A stretch of DNA of 64,000 nucleotides from the NCBI GenBank assembly GCA_020736575.1, contig JAGPYM010000006.1, forward strand, positions 310,001-374,000, given 5' to 3'. Position numbers and translations under genes: made by a program. Source of the stretch: Thelonectria olida (Eukaryota > Ascomycota > Sordariomycetes > Hypocreales > Nectriaceae). Of the stretch, positions 53,033 through 64,000 are shown piece after piece; the first letter of the stretch is position 1; every line of letters begins with the position of its first letter. The notes beneath the pieces are model-generated. The model was not told the DNA's origin and ran no database searches. It was given only the letters and a program-made list of their open reading frames with translations.

Positions 53033-55004
53033 TCAGTCTTTATCTTTCTTCGTCTTCTTAACCTCTCTCTTCTTCGGTTTCAACCACTCCTCCATGCCCT
53101 CTGGCCAATACACTCGATTTTGAGGCCCTCCCATTCCAAAGTCGTCAGCGCTGACAATCTTCTCTGGGATTTCAACATCGGCTTCAACGCCGTCGACACC
53201 CTCACCACTGATGCCATTCGCCTTCTTCTTGCCTTTTTTTGTACCAATTTTCTTCGCCGGTTTCTGTGGCTCGTCATCTCGCTCGTATGGCACAATGTCG
53301 TTGAAGCTATCCCAGCCCGGCAATTTGAACGTGCGCATCAGCTCGAAGACGGCTTGCTCTTTGTCCTTGGCCTCGATCATGAGATCCATGTCGTTTGGAC
53401 ACGGTGGCAGCGTCTTGACCCGGGCCGAGTGTTTCCGTCGCTCTCGTGGTGTAACGGCTGCTCGAGTCTGTTCGCTATAGTGCATCTTCTGGGCGATACC
53501 TTTTTTCTTCCACGTCTTGCTGATACGATCAAACAGGCCAATGATATCTTGGGTCCCTTCGCGCACGCTTGAGTCGAAAACAATGTTGTGATGATGAAAA
53601 TCCAGCACAAGGGGTATGTCTAGTTCCTCACAGATTGGGAGTAGGTCGTGAACGCTCCACGATACGTCGTCATTCTCCAACACCAATCGTCGCTTGACAC
53701 TATCGGGTAGCTTTGCATAATTCTCTCGAAAGCGGTCCAATGTCGCGTCCTTGTCGCCGTATACTCCGCCCATGTGCAGTATCATGACGGCGTCGCGATC
53801 CATTTGCTCGGGCAGATTGAGCAGAGATAGCATCTCATCGTGATATTGTAGGTCTCGCACGGATGCTGCGACGACTTCCTTTTTCGGGCTTCCAATCTGT
53901 GTAAACTGGCCAGGATGTGTCGTGAGTCGATGGCCAAGCTCGGCTGCCACTTTTCCGGCTTCCGCGAGGACCTCTGATGCAAAAGGTGCGAGTTTATACC
54001 CATACTCTTGGTGGCTGGCAAAAGGAAACATTTCGCTGCTAAGACGCATAAACTTGATACCGTATTTGTGATTCCATCGAATCATTTTGACAATGTCTTT
54101 GGCATTTGCTAAACCCAACTGTTGCAAGTACTTTTGGCCCCGCTCGATGTCGGCTGGCTTATTTCTATCAGGTCGATTCTTGGTTGGATGTTCGGGTTGG
54201 GAAGGGTCTTGGAGAGGATGGCGGTGATCGATAATAGAGGATATGCGGCAAGTCCTGGATGAGAAGACGGGTGGGTTGGCGGCCCTCAGGTAGGTGTTGA
54301 GACAAGCCTGAGAACATGTCAGTAATGTTCTACCTAACCGTCCCATCGTCGTTCGAGTGGTGACGGGTCACGGGCGGTCTCACATAGCCTAGGCGCCCCA
54401 TCCACGGTAAAGGGAGTCTGTCGCTGTTGACCGGAAGAGGTCTATTGGCACCCCTCTCGTGTGATTCTTCCGTGACTTCATCCAAGTCTCCCGACGCATC
54501 GTCTCCACCAAGCGGCTTCTGTTCCTGGGACCATAAATCGGCCCCGGGCTTTGCAGAGAGACGCAGTGACCTTGGTTTGAGACTGATTTGGCTGACTGGC
54601 GGCTCGACCTCGACGTGCAAGTCTGACGTCTCGACGGCAAGCCGTTGTCTCCTGGCCACGTTCTGTAACCTGGCCTCCATCTCGCCCAGTTCTCGCATGG
54701 TCCTTTGCAAGGCTTCTGTTGATTCTAAATTTAAGGCCCCAATGGACCGTTCCCCGTCCGCGTCATCAATATCCATGCGGGACGAGTCGTGGTCTTCCGT
54801 GACGGTTTGCTCTTTGAGCCTCCTACTGCTTCGTCTGGGGACTTCAGGGCGAGGAGACGTGGCATGTGTTGTCGTTCTTTTTCGTTTCGACGGCATAGTC
54901 GTAAATGTGATGGTTCTTTGGCGAATATTTGGTAATGAAGAGGTTAGAATGAGTTGTGTCGAGTTGAGTGCAAGTGGAACAGAGGGAAGGAAACGTCGTT
55001 GCAT
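53033..55004 (-). CDS. uve1: UV-damage endonuclease (UVDE family)
   Basis: TIM-barrel endonuclease that nicks 5' to UV photoproducts and other lesions, starting alternative excision repair (S. pombe Uve1, Neurospora mus-18). Exons 55004-54384 and 54307-53033 give 631 residues, within the normal fungal range. The UVDE core starts at LPLPWMGRLGY-ACLNTYLRA across the intron and continues through MIRWNHKYGIKFMRLSSEMFPFASH, LGHRLTTHPGQFTQIGS, LILHMGG-type VMILHMGGVYGDK, RLVLENDD, LVLDFHHHN and MDLMIEAKDKEQAV; the His, Glu and Asp residues in these blocks are the metal ligands. The long N-terminus is disordered. Met1 begins a leader with Arg and hydroxyl residues and no early acids (MQRRFLPSVPLALNSTQLIL), which looks mitochondrial. 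Met37 begins MPSKRKRTTTH, which looks nuclear. The C-terminus is strongly basic (KPKKREVKKTKKDKD). Confidence 0.95.
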
Positions 55005-57387
55005 TCTGCGTCTTTCTAGTAGGCAATGAAGCTGCAGATCCGCGGGCGCGTCATTTCGCAGGCGGGTTGGTTACCACTGATTCGGGTGCGACCAATTGCC
55101 AGAAAATAAGCAAACCAATTCATGAGATGCACCATGATCGAACTCGCCTCACACGGTGGCAGACGGGTAAAGCTGTAGCGACAGTCATCATTCGACCGGA
55201 GCACCTCGCCCGACAAAAAGAAGAGGACTAATGACGCATGGTGCGTCATGCATGCCAGGGCGGTTTCTGTTTCTCTGCTCCGTCGAGGGCACATCTATAT
55301 GACGGTTGGGATGCTCGATCGGTAGCCGGATTTCTCGATCTGGGAGCCCTTGGGGTTATGAAGTCATCCAGGTCTTGAGCGAGGATCGGATCGCCGATCT
55401 GAGTTAGTGGGAGGCAACGACCGTACAAATATGTCATGTCCTACCGGGTGCAGATTCTGACCAATCACGTGCGCGCCCTCCGCCTTTGAGCGTAGATCAT
55501 CAGCGGGTCTCCACTGAATTACCAGTGTCAGCGGTCAAATTTGTTCTCACTTTCCAGCCACAACACGACGCTTTTATTCTTAGGGGTCGACGGTAAATGC
55601 AAATCCCCTAGGAAATCAGATTATTTAGGATCCAGAATTGCACATCCGAGAATGGGAATTCACGTGGCTACGTACTCGCGCGTATTCGACCTCAACCGCC
55701 AGGCCTCCCTCTCTTCACCTGACGCAATCGGGTCTCAGAATCAACATCGCCCTCATATCGACTCCGCGTATCGCCGCTGGGGTAATGCGAGATGGAGGAA
55801 ACGCTGAACAGCCGGATCTGCACGTGAAGCCTTTGATGAACCTACCACCCGTCGGGGACTACAGGATCGCCAGCTAGAGGTCCGATGCAGTTGGACTATA
55901 ACGAGGAGAGGGGTCATTGAGCTCGAATTCTTTCGTCGACCCTGATCCGCCGGTGGGCCGAACCGCATCCCACTGGGGTCCGATGGATTTGTTCCGGAGC
56001 CGGGAGCCGAGACAACCCAGCCGTCCAGGGTCACTCGGCGTAGGCGGAGGGGCCGGGCGGGAGCACTCACCAATCTCCGAGCTCGAACGATGAGGCGCCG
56101 GCCTCAACATTGGCATCGACATTGGACCGCCCGGCGTCGGTGGAGGGAACTTGAAGCAATGCCAGCCCTTGAGCCATTTGTTTGTGTTTGGACGACAGGT
56201 TTGTGCAATGTAGGAGCGCTGGGTGGCCTCAGAATGAGAATTCATGTAGAAACAGCCTGCTATTTGTTAGTACTACAGAGAGAACTGTACCTAACGAAGA
56301 GATAGATGGATGGATGCTCATGTTGCTTGTCCACGTGCTCAACCTTTTATGGAACAATGAACGGCGAACAAGGTTGCCCAAGGTTCTGCAGTGGAGACCT
56401 CCACACCCTTAAAAGAAAAACGACCAGGATCTTGTGAGTCCATTGATAACTCATGAGGATTTTAAGCTAGTCGCTTCTCTTGGCGAAAACGCCGCCGACG
56501 AGTTAAATCCCACGATGGGTATTGAGATGCGGCAATGCTCCACAAGAAGGGAAAAAGAAAACTGCCGATGAAGGGGCCAAGAAAACCGAGATACGACAGG
56601 AAACTCACGCAGCCGAGGACTTTGACCTCTCGCCGAGACCAAGTCCAGAGTCAATTCGCCAGGTGGAAGAGGTAGTTATATCTGTGGCTATATCTCTGCT
56701 ACTCAGTTGATGCAATTGGAAATTTCTGAGACTTGACAGGCGCTTCGTGTGTATGGGATCGTCAACCCTCCATCCCGGCCAGCATCATGTATGTAGAGTA
56801 CCACATGCGCATTCGCAGTTATATCCCGCGGACGGCTTGGGGAACCGGTCAACACCGTCTCTGTTGATTAAGCATGCCAAGACATTCTCTCCCCTCAACT
56901 CTCGAGAGATAATGCCCTCTGTTACCTGTTCCTCGTCGCTTACGTTTCCCGTCTCGATACCGACACAAGCCCGTTCATGGACATCTCCACCAACTGCACC
57001 AACGAGGAGGAACAGAAGTCGTCTTTCTATGGATGCACGTAGTGTGAATGTGGATGTGGATGGCTTCGCGTGCTTCTTGTCTGTTGGTGTTTGCGTCGCA
57101 CCTTCCTCCACGGGCAATTCCTTGGCCATCTTCTTCTCCCTCCTCTGCCAAGCAAAACGGTTGATCCACCCACAAAACTTTCAACTTCTCTTAAAAATCC
57201 CATCTCGGCCCCTTGGCAGTTTCGAATTTCTTCTTTCCCCTTCTTTCCATACTGGCAATTACTACCTAGGTTCTGGCATACGCGAGAAAGCCACTGCTGC
57301 TTTGCTACTCCTCTCCTCCCATTTTGTTGCCAGCTGGGCCAACCAGTTCATATCCAATCCATCTCAATTCTCTCATCGAAGCCCGTC
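55005..57387. other. Divergent intergenic region uve1 / ENA ATPase
   Basis: 2.4 kb between two divergent genes. The part near uve1 holds a GATC cluster (55317-55399) described separately. The part near the ATPase is CT-rich (56930-57360) and includes a CTACCTAGGTT motif (57262-57272). The ATPase frame is open upstream to 57070 without a supported start. No gene recognised in 55450-56900. Confidence 0.45.
55317..55399 (-). promoter_or_regulatory. Cluster of five GATC motifs upstream of uve1
   Basis: GATC occurs at 55317, 55337, 55384, 55389 and 55396, mostly as CGATC or GATCG, within 83 bases and about 310-395 bases upstream of the uve1 start. Paired GATC/CGAT elements are the binding sites of the White Collar photoreceptor complex. 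In Cryptococcus, UVE1 is known to be light-induced by White Collar. That this cluster is a light-response element is inference. Confidence 0.4.
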
Positions 57388-60300
57388 ATGATGAAAGATA
57401 AACTCATAGAAGACGTAGGGCACGTCTCGGGCCAGTCCAACAAGCCATTGACAGCTCCTGCCCATTCTCTACCCTTTGCACAAGTTGCCGAGCAGCTTGA
57501 GGCAAACCTCGATGACGGCTTGACTGCTGGAGAAGCAAAGAAGCGACTTGAAGAATATGGCAACAATGATCTGGGCGAGGAGAAGGGCGTTCAACCCATC
57601 AAGATTCTCATCGGCCAGATTGCCAATGCATTGACTCTGGTGAGTCTATTCCCCGCCTCCTTCATGCCTCTTGCTAACATGAACCTCCCACAGGTCCTCA
57701 TCCTTGCCATGGCCGCTTCTTTTGGTATCAAGTCCTGGATTGAAGGTGGTGTTGTCGCCGCCGTCATCCTCCTCAACATTGTCGTCGGGTTCTTTCAAGA
57801 GTTCCAAGCTGCTAAGACTATGGATTCTCTGCGTTCACTCAGCTCCCCTTCTGCTCATGCTGTCCGAAATGGCAACAATGAGGTCGTTGTCACTGCTGAA
57901 ATCGTCCCTGGAGACATGGTCGAGCTGAAGATGGGTGACACGATCCCCGCAGACATCCGCCTAGTTGAGGCAGTCAATTTTGAGACAAACGAGGCTCTTC
58001 TCACGGGCGAATCTCTGCCAGTTCGCAAGGAGACTGCTACAACCTTTCCGGAAGATACTGGCCCCGGCGACAGATTGAACGTTGCCTACAGTTCTTCCAC
58101 GGTGACCAAGGGCCGTGCTCGAGGCATTGTCTTTGCGACTGGCATCTACACCGAGATTGGCCAAATTGCCGTTGCTCTTCGCGGCAAGTCTTCACATCGC
58201 CGGCAACCTAAGCGCAAGGAAGATGGTACCACTAACTTTGGTCGAATCATGCAGGCTTGGACCCTTACCTGCTCCGACGCTTTTGGCCGCTTCCTCGGCG
58301 TTAACGTAGGTACTCCTCTACAGCGAAAGCTCTCAAAGTTGGCCATTCTGCTGCTCGGGACAGCAATTATCTGCGCTATCATCGTTCTGGGAGCCAACGA
58401 ATTCGATTCAAAGCGTGAAGTCATCATCTATGCTGTCGCTACGGGGCTTTCCATGATCCCAGCATCTCTAATCGTCGTTCTTACTATCACAATGGCTGCT
58501 GGCACAAAGCGAATGGTGCAGCGACATGTCATCGTTCGAAACCTCAAGAGCCTGGAGGCACTCGGCGCAGTAACAAGTATGGGATTATACTTCCCCTATT
58601 TTCCTCACACAAACTGGGAAGAATAGCTGATCAGCACTACAGATATTTGCTCGGACAAGACAGGCACCCTGACGCAAGGGACCATGATTGTCAAAAAAGC
58701 CTGGATCCCCGGACGAGGCACATATTCCGTCGGTTCTACCAATGAGCCGTTCAACCCGACCCTAGGCGAACTCGGATTCCGCGAAGAGCAACCCAAGGAC
58801 ATCAACTTTCAAGCCGACGATGGCGAAGGCGCCCCCGTGAATGCAGCAGAGATCGTTGCCACTGACGAGACTCTTCAACACTACCTAAATATCACCTCGC
58901 TTGCTAACCTTGCGACGGTCCATGTAGTGGACAGCCAATGGCACGGCCGTGGAGATCCTACCGAAATTGCTATGCAAGTCTTCGCTTCTCGTTTCGATTG
59001 GAACCGTCTGCGCCTCTCTACGGGTGAGAAGGCTCGATGGCGTCAAGTTGCCGAGTTTCCATTTGACTCTGATGTAAAGAAGATGTCTGTCATTTTTGAA
59101 GATAACGAGGCCCAGAGGCAATGGATCTTTACCAAAGGAGCCGTGGAGCGTGTCCTTGATTCGTGCCCTCGATATGCTCTTGGCAATGAGACCAAGGAAC
59201 TTGGAGACGATATCAAGGATGACGTGCTTCGAAACATGGAGGCCATGGCCCGCCTTGGACTGCGAGTGCTCGCCTTGGCCAGCCGGACCGACATCCGCCA
59301 CGTAAAGGACAATGAAGCCGAACTGGATCGAGGGCAATTCGAAAGCGACCTTGTGTTCTGCGGACTGATCGGCCTGTACGATCCGCCACGACCCGAGTCT
59401 GCCCCGTCGGTCAAAATGTGTCACCAAGCTGGAGTGAGCGTTCATATGCTGACTGGCGACCACCCCGAGACGGCCCGAGCTATTGCTCTGGAAGTTGGCA
59501 TCCTGCCCAGCAGAATGTTTGAGATACCCCGCGACGTAGCAAAAACCATGGTTATGGCCGCCTCCGACTTTGACAAGTTGACCGACGAGGAAATCGACAA
59601 GCTCCCACTTCTGCCTCTGGTTGTTGCCCGATGCGCCCCGCAGACAAAGGTGCGCATGATCGATGCTCTCCATCGTCGCAAGCGCTTCGTGGCCATGACG
59701 GGAGACGGCGTGAACGACTCCCCGAGTCTCAAGCGGTCAGACGTTGGCATCGCCATGGGTCAAGCTGGATCTGATGTTGCCAAGGAGGCTTCTGATATTG
59801 TGCTGACCGACGATAACTTTGCGTCGATTCTCAATGCTGTCGAAGAGGGCCGTCGCATGTTTGATAACATCCAGAAGTTCATTCTCCATGTTCTTGCGGA
59901 GAACATTGCTCAGGCTTTTACACTGTTGATTGGTCTTGCCTTCAAGGATAAGAACGGTCTGTCCGTGTTCCCTCTGGCTCCAGTTGAGATCTTATGGATC
60001 ATCATGATCACTTCTGGCATGCCAGATATGGGCCTCGGGTTCGAGATTGCAGCACCAGATATTATGAAGCGTCCACCCCAAAACGTACGAAACCCATCAA
60101 TCCCTTGTGATTCTAACGAGACTGACATCACTTAGTTGAAACAAGGCGTATTCACACCGGAGTTGCTTCTTGACATGGTCGTCTACGGTCTGTGGATGTC
60201 AGCTCTTTGCCTCGCTTCCTTCGTGCTCGTGGTCTACGGCTTTGGCAATGGCGCTGCCGACATTGGCGAGAACTGCAACAACGAGTACAGTAAGTCCTGT

Positions 60301-60810
60301 AAAGTGGTCTTCCGCGCACGCTCGACGACGTTTGCGTGTTTGACGTGGTTTGCCCTGTTCCTCGCATGGGAAATGGTCAATATGCGCCGGTCCTTCTTCC
60401 GCATGCAACCAAAGAGCAAGCGCTACTTTACGCAGTGGATGGTCGACGCTTGGCGAAACCAATTTCTCTTCTGGGCCATTGTGGCTGGCTTCGTGACCAT
60501 GTTCCCGCTCATCTATATCCCAACGCTGAACACGGTGGTGTTCAAGCATGCACCTATTTCGTGGGAATGGGGCATTGTGTTTGTGGAAGCCATCCTGTTT
60601 TTCCTTGGAATTGAGGCTTGGAAGTGGGCGAAGCGCATCTTCTTCCGGCGACAGGCTCGAAAGGCTACGGGTGGCGTAGAGGATCTCGAGACGCGCGTGT
60701 TTGGCAAGTATTACAGCATGGGTCTGGGAAGTGATTTGGAGACTGGTGGAGGAGTTTTGGTTGGGCATGAGAGCCAGGAGACGAGCGACAGGGAGAAGGT
60801 GGCCCGATGA
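57388..60810 (+). CDS. ena1: ENA-type (P2D) sodium/potassium-exporting P-type ATPase
   Basis: Plasma-membrane ATPase of the fungal ENA group that exports Na+ or K+ under salt or alkaline stress. Exons 57388-57639, 57694-58576, 58643-60084 and 60136-60810 give 1083 residues, the usual size. The N-terminal cation-ATPase domain is followed by the M1/M2 helices. The actuator motif LLTGESLPV is present, M4 carries the P2D-type MIPASLIVVLTITMA, and the phosphorylation site is CSDKTGTLTQG (Asp about 383), just after the second intron. The nucleotide-binding domain contains RQWIFTKGAVERVL, and the hinge is MTGDGVNDSPSLKRSDVGIAMG. Ten membrane helices are expected, six of them after M4. The start was placed at the ATGATG at 57388-57393, which matches the family N-terminus. 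Introns have clean GT-AG ends and phases. Confidence 0.94.
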
Positions 60811-62716
60811 GTAACTGACGTGCTTTAGCTACGAGAATATGTTGCAAGGTTTCCAAGAGATGCTGGAGAAGGTAGATGTAGATAGAACGATAGTAAGTTT
60901 CCTGAAATATACATGTCGTAGCTATTCTAGGTCTCAACGACAAGCTGATAAACTCCCGCGAAAGAAGAAGTCTTACCCCCGAAGACTTGCATCACAAGTC
61001 AGGCGCATGCCTTTTAGCTTGCGGCATGCGGCAGCATGACCGTATGTCTCAGTTGTTGGTTCAGTCGCCAAGTTTTCAAAGACGGTCAATCATCTGCCAT
61101 CCCATCCCACGCTTTGGACCCAGTCTTTCTGCCACGGCAAGGAGAGTCGGGGAGGAAACAAACTTCCCCAAAAACAGCAACAAAAGGAGTCGATCAACAT
61201 ACCAAGACTCTGATTCCGGAGAGTCCCGATTTGAAAGAAATGCCGCTGAACCTACTATGTAGGTACATGCGAATACACGTTGGTACCCTTGGAGGGGGGG
61301 CGAGAACCGTCTACTTGGGTGGTGATCGACGGTGATAGTCGGCCCAGAAACAGGGATTTTCGGCATTGATGGAGGAGAGGCAAAGAGGATGGAAGGGGGC
61401 CTTGTCATGTCATGAATCCCTTTTCTCTTGGGATTTGGGTTACTTGTGGGACGGGTCGGTCCGAAACGGGTGATAATTTGCACTGCTGCTTCTGTGAATG
61501 TTGGTGATGAACGAGTGGAAGGAGGGGGGAAGTCCCGAACTGAATGGTGCAGGTGATTGACGGCTGGGATAGTGAGTAGCCTGGGAATAGCCACAACCTA
61601 ACTGTCCATTTCTGCCGAGAAGAGAAGCTGGGTTTTTGCAAAAGGGCTGTAGGTAGTTTATCCGCAGATATGGAATAGCCCTATGTAACCATACACTGCC
61701 AGAAGAGGAAAATTACACGCCTCGAAGAGATAAAAAGACGGAAGAATCGGGACGACGGGACCATAATCAAGATCCGGCAGGTGGATGGATGTCATGCCCG
61801 TCATCTCGCATCCGAGATTGCTCTGGCGCATTGCAAGGGGGTGAGACTTATGCCGACGTTTTGTCAATGGTTGCAAGGATTCTGATGCTTTAGTTGAGTA
61901 AATGAATCATGTCATCCCTGAATAGAAGGACAGAATGATAGGCAAAGAGGGAATAGTATGGCGATTTGTGCATATGTAAGTCGTGCTCGGATCGAAATGC
62001 ATCCGTCAGGAATAATGAAACAGTGGGCCTGATCAGTTATTAAAGACTTCGGAGCTAAGTAGTCGAAGAGGGTCTTCAAGTCATGTGCTTTTCCTACTTG
62101 CCTTTGCAATTCTAAGAGACAACCGCCATTGAGTCAAATGAATGACATATCTGCGCGCTTTGATTAGAGTTTTCTTGGTAATTGCCTCGAGATGAATGTC
62201 TGCTGCCGAGACCCCAGTTGATTCGTCGGCTAGAGGGAGGATCTGCGAGTTAGCTTGGGCGTTTGAGGCCGACGCTGAGCCACCGTCTACACGTAAGGCA
62301 CATGATGTACTTTGCAAACCGGCTGAGATTGAGTGCTGTACGTACGTAAGTCTGCATCGATCTTCGTCAACTGCCGCATGTCCACGCAACATCTGTACTG
62401 TCCAAGCCTCGTACGCGTGCCCTACTGACATCAGCAACTCGGCCACGCCCACGTACCAAGCTTGGGCAAAGAGAATATCCGGGCCTATCATGGAAGGAAA
62501 CCAGGTAGTTACTCACTGCACTGCCTCGTTCTATTCGTACTTCTTTTCATCCTCTTGCTTTGTCGTCTTCTGCCAGCACCTTGATGATGATTCTTAATCT
62601 TGGCTCCAGGGTTAATAGCGGCTTGGCGTGCAATTGGGGGAGGGGCGTTTGGGGCTGTCTACGGTCCGCGGCAAGCAAAGATGGCTCCACTGAAGGAAGA
62701 TGCCGGCCAGTGGCCA

Positions 62717-62743
62717 GGGACAGGAACAGGAACGGGAACAGGG
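62717..62743. repeat. (GGAACA)n microsatellite
   Basis: Four near-identical hexamers GGGACA/GGAACA/GGAACG/GGAACA in intergenic DNA. Confidence 0.7.
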
Positions 62744-63557
62744 CCCTCGTTTCTCATCTCGGGGTCATATGCCGGTCCCATGTAAATATTGAGTAAGGTA
62801 GTGAACTGAAAATCGCTCCCTGACTCGGTTTGAATAACCTCCACTCGGTAGTTCCTGTAATTGAACAAAAAGGTCTGCAGAATCGAGCAAGTCAGCAGTG
62901 CGTCCCGCACCAGGGAATGGTTCGTCTCTTTGGGCGGGTCAGTTCCAGCTTAGCTTTTCCATCAGGGTGGGATGGGAAAGCCTCAAGTTGCTGGTATTTT
63001 GGGCATAAATTGCATATTTTGTACTTGGTACTTCGTCCCTGCCCCATCATTTCTTAGTCCGTCGTATCCTCCTTTTCTGCGGCGACCATTATCAGTGATG
63101 TTCTTGTATTCTTGTATTATCCCTCTCCAAAGCCAGAACGTACCTTGTTGTCATGAGCATAGTCGACCTGTCGACCTAAGACTCGTCATAAATATAATTG
63201 GCCAACTCGTTCTCCCTCTGGTTTCGTTCCTGAGGCTACACAGCAGGGCGCTATGCACCAAGTAGCACACTATCAAAAGATCCCGTTTCCACACCATCAT
63301 GGATCGTGACAGCGCCATCGCTGACCTGCAAAGGGTCTGTGCCGCCCACGCACTCTTGGGGCCCATGTGGGAGGGGGAGCTTAATCGCTCGTACAAACCA
63401 CCAAATTTCGCCTTACTTTTCTTCAACTTATTTAGGGATAGGGATTCGGGCTATGGCTAGTTTCAGTGGCAGAACATACTGGTTGACTGTTTAGGTGTCA
63501 GGGTTAGTAGTAGTTTGTACGTGCGTGTTTAGGTATCCATGTGGGAGCTGTTTTCGC

Positions 63558-63568
63558 GGGGGGGGGGG
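63558..63568. repeat. G(11) homopolymer
   Basis: Run of eleven G residues in intergenic DNA. Such runs are prone to sequencing-length error. Confidence 0.7.
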
Positions 63569-64000
63569 CGTTGTCCTCCTTGTCCGCCTCACCAACTCGA
63601 TTCGTCAGGTTAAGGCAAGGGGGATGCCACAGGGCGTGAGCTAGAGAGGACCAGTGACCAAGCTTGCTTGCCGTTCTCGGCCTCTTTTGCATGGGCTTTT
63701 TGGGACACTGCCATCTTGGTGTGCGCCGCGTTGGCCGTTATTCGCGTCGTCGACGTTCCTGAATCCTGCTTCCGGCCGATTCCCCCGGTCCCCAGGTTCC
63801 GAGAGGAGAAGAAGCTTTCTGCAGCTAAAATACCTTGACTACACTTCGATTAGAAACGGCCCAAACGGAGCGGAGAAGGGGGTCTTGGCAGCGATTGTTT
63901 CGTCGATGGAGGATGCTAGTGCCAAACTATCGATTTGGTTTGGGCTTGCTTGGCTATTCTTCGGAGGGAGGGAGCTTGGTGTGTTTGAGAGTCTGAAGTC

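Larger units (their letters stand above)
60811..64000. other. Right-edge region, no gene recognised
   Basis: 3.2 kb with only short ORFs. It should start with the ATPase 3' UTR. Simple repeats lie at 62717-62743 and 63558-63568. A minus-strand frame (62659-62910) gives an 83-residue product with a PVPVPVPG run, but no start or family can be supported. The last 300 bases are more GC-rich and CT-biased and could be the promoter of a gene beyond the window. Confidence 0.4.

Noticed and set aside
62659..62910. 83-codon minus-strand frame with a PVPVPVPG run
   Set aside because: It starts without ATG, and the repeat is simply the translation of a hexamer microsatellite.

Overview
This window is nuclear DNA from a filamentous ascomycete. 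The genes are closely spaced on both strands. They are cut by short introns (mostly about 45-90 bases) with GTRNGT-like donors, CTAAC/CTGAC branch points and CAG/TAG acceptors. The gene content (Vac8, Rtt109, Opi1, an ENA-type cation ATPase, a UVDE-type repair nuclease, an amidase-family protein of the fungal 'Arp1-like' type) points to Pezizomycotina, probably Sordariomycetes. An order such as Hypocreales is a guess from overall protein similarity. I see no bacterial operons, CRISPR arrays, rRNA or convincing tRNA genes, and no intact transposon. All exon boundaries below were worked out by hand from splice signals and reading phase.

Layout. 1-2.1 kb: no gene recognised. 2.1-3.6 kb: rfa3 (replication protein A, small subunit), followed in the same frame by a Ser/Pro-rich ORF. 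4.0-8.3 kb (-): large RhoGAP protein whose frame is broken by a single TAG that may lie in a tiny intron. 9.7-11.9 kb (-): snf4 (AMPK gamma) with a 290-residue disordered N-terminal extension. 15.3-17.4 kb: vac8. 18.0-18.7 kb (-): imp1 with a GC-AG intron. 19.0-19.9 kb: mitochondrial IF3. 20.2-20.8 kb (-): alb1. 21.2-23.5 kb: nine-exon amidase-like gene that has lost catalytic residues. 24.4-25.6 kb: D-2-hydroxyacid dehydrogenase. 26.5-28.1 kb (-): rtt109 with a repeated basic tail. 29.1-30.0 kb: mitochondrial ribosomal protein mL57. 30.3-31.4 kb (-): eight-helix membrane protein. 32.4-34.2 kb: cytosolic Asp-tRNA synthetase. 35.6-36.4 kb: DJ-1/Hsp31-like protein. 36.7-38.5 kb (-): secreted type-B carboxylesterase. 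39.5-41.4 kb (-): opi1. 45.3-46.8 kb: AP-1 mu subunit. 47.6-49.3 kb (-): four-exon gene of unknown family. 51.1-52.6 kb (-): rkm4-type SET methyltransferase. 53.0-55.0 kb (-): uve1. 57.4-60.8 kb: ENA-type P-type ATPase. 60.8-64 kb: no gene recognised.

This is an ordinary housekeeping segment, not a metabolite cluster. Neighbouring genes share no pathway, although several serve mitochondria (imp1, IF3, mL57) or translation and ribosomes (alb1, Asp-RS, rkm4). I did not find a clear new multi-gene system. The points most worth following are at the transcript and protein level: frame-preserving optional introns or single stop codons (rfa3, RhoGAP, carboxylesterase), dual-start architecture plus a GATC cluster at uve1, the repeated Rtt109 tail, the catalytically degenerate amidase, and the unassigned 495-residue protein.
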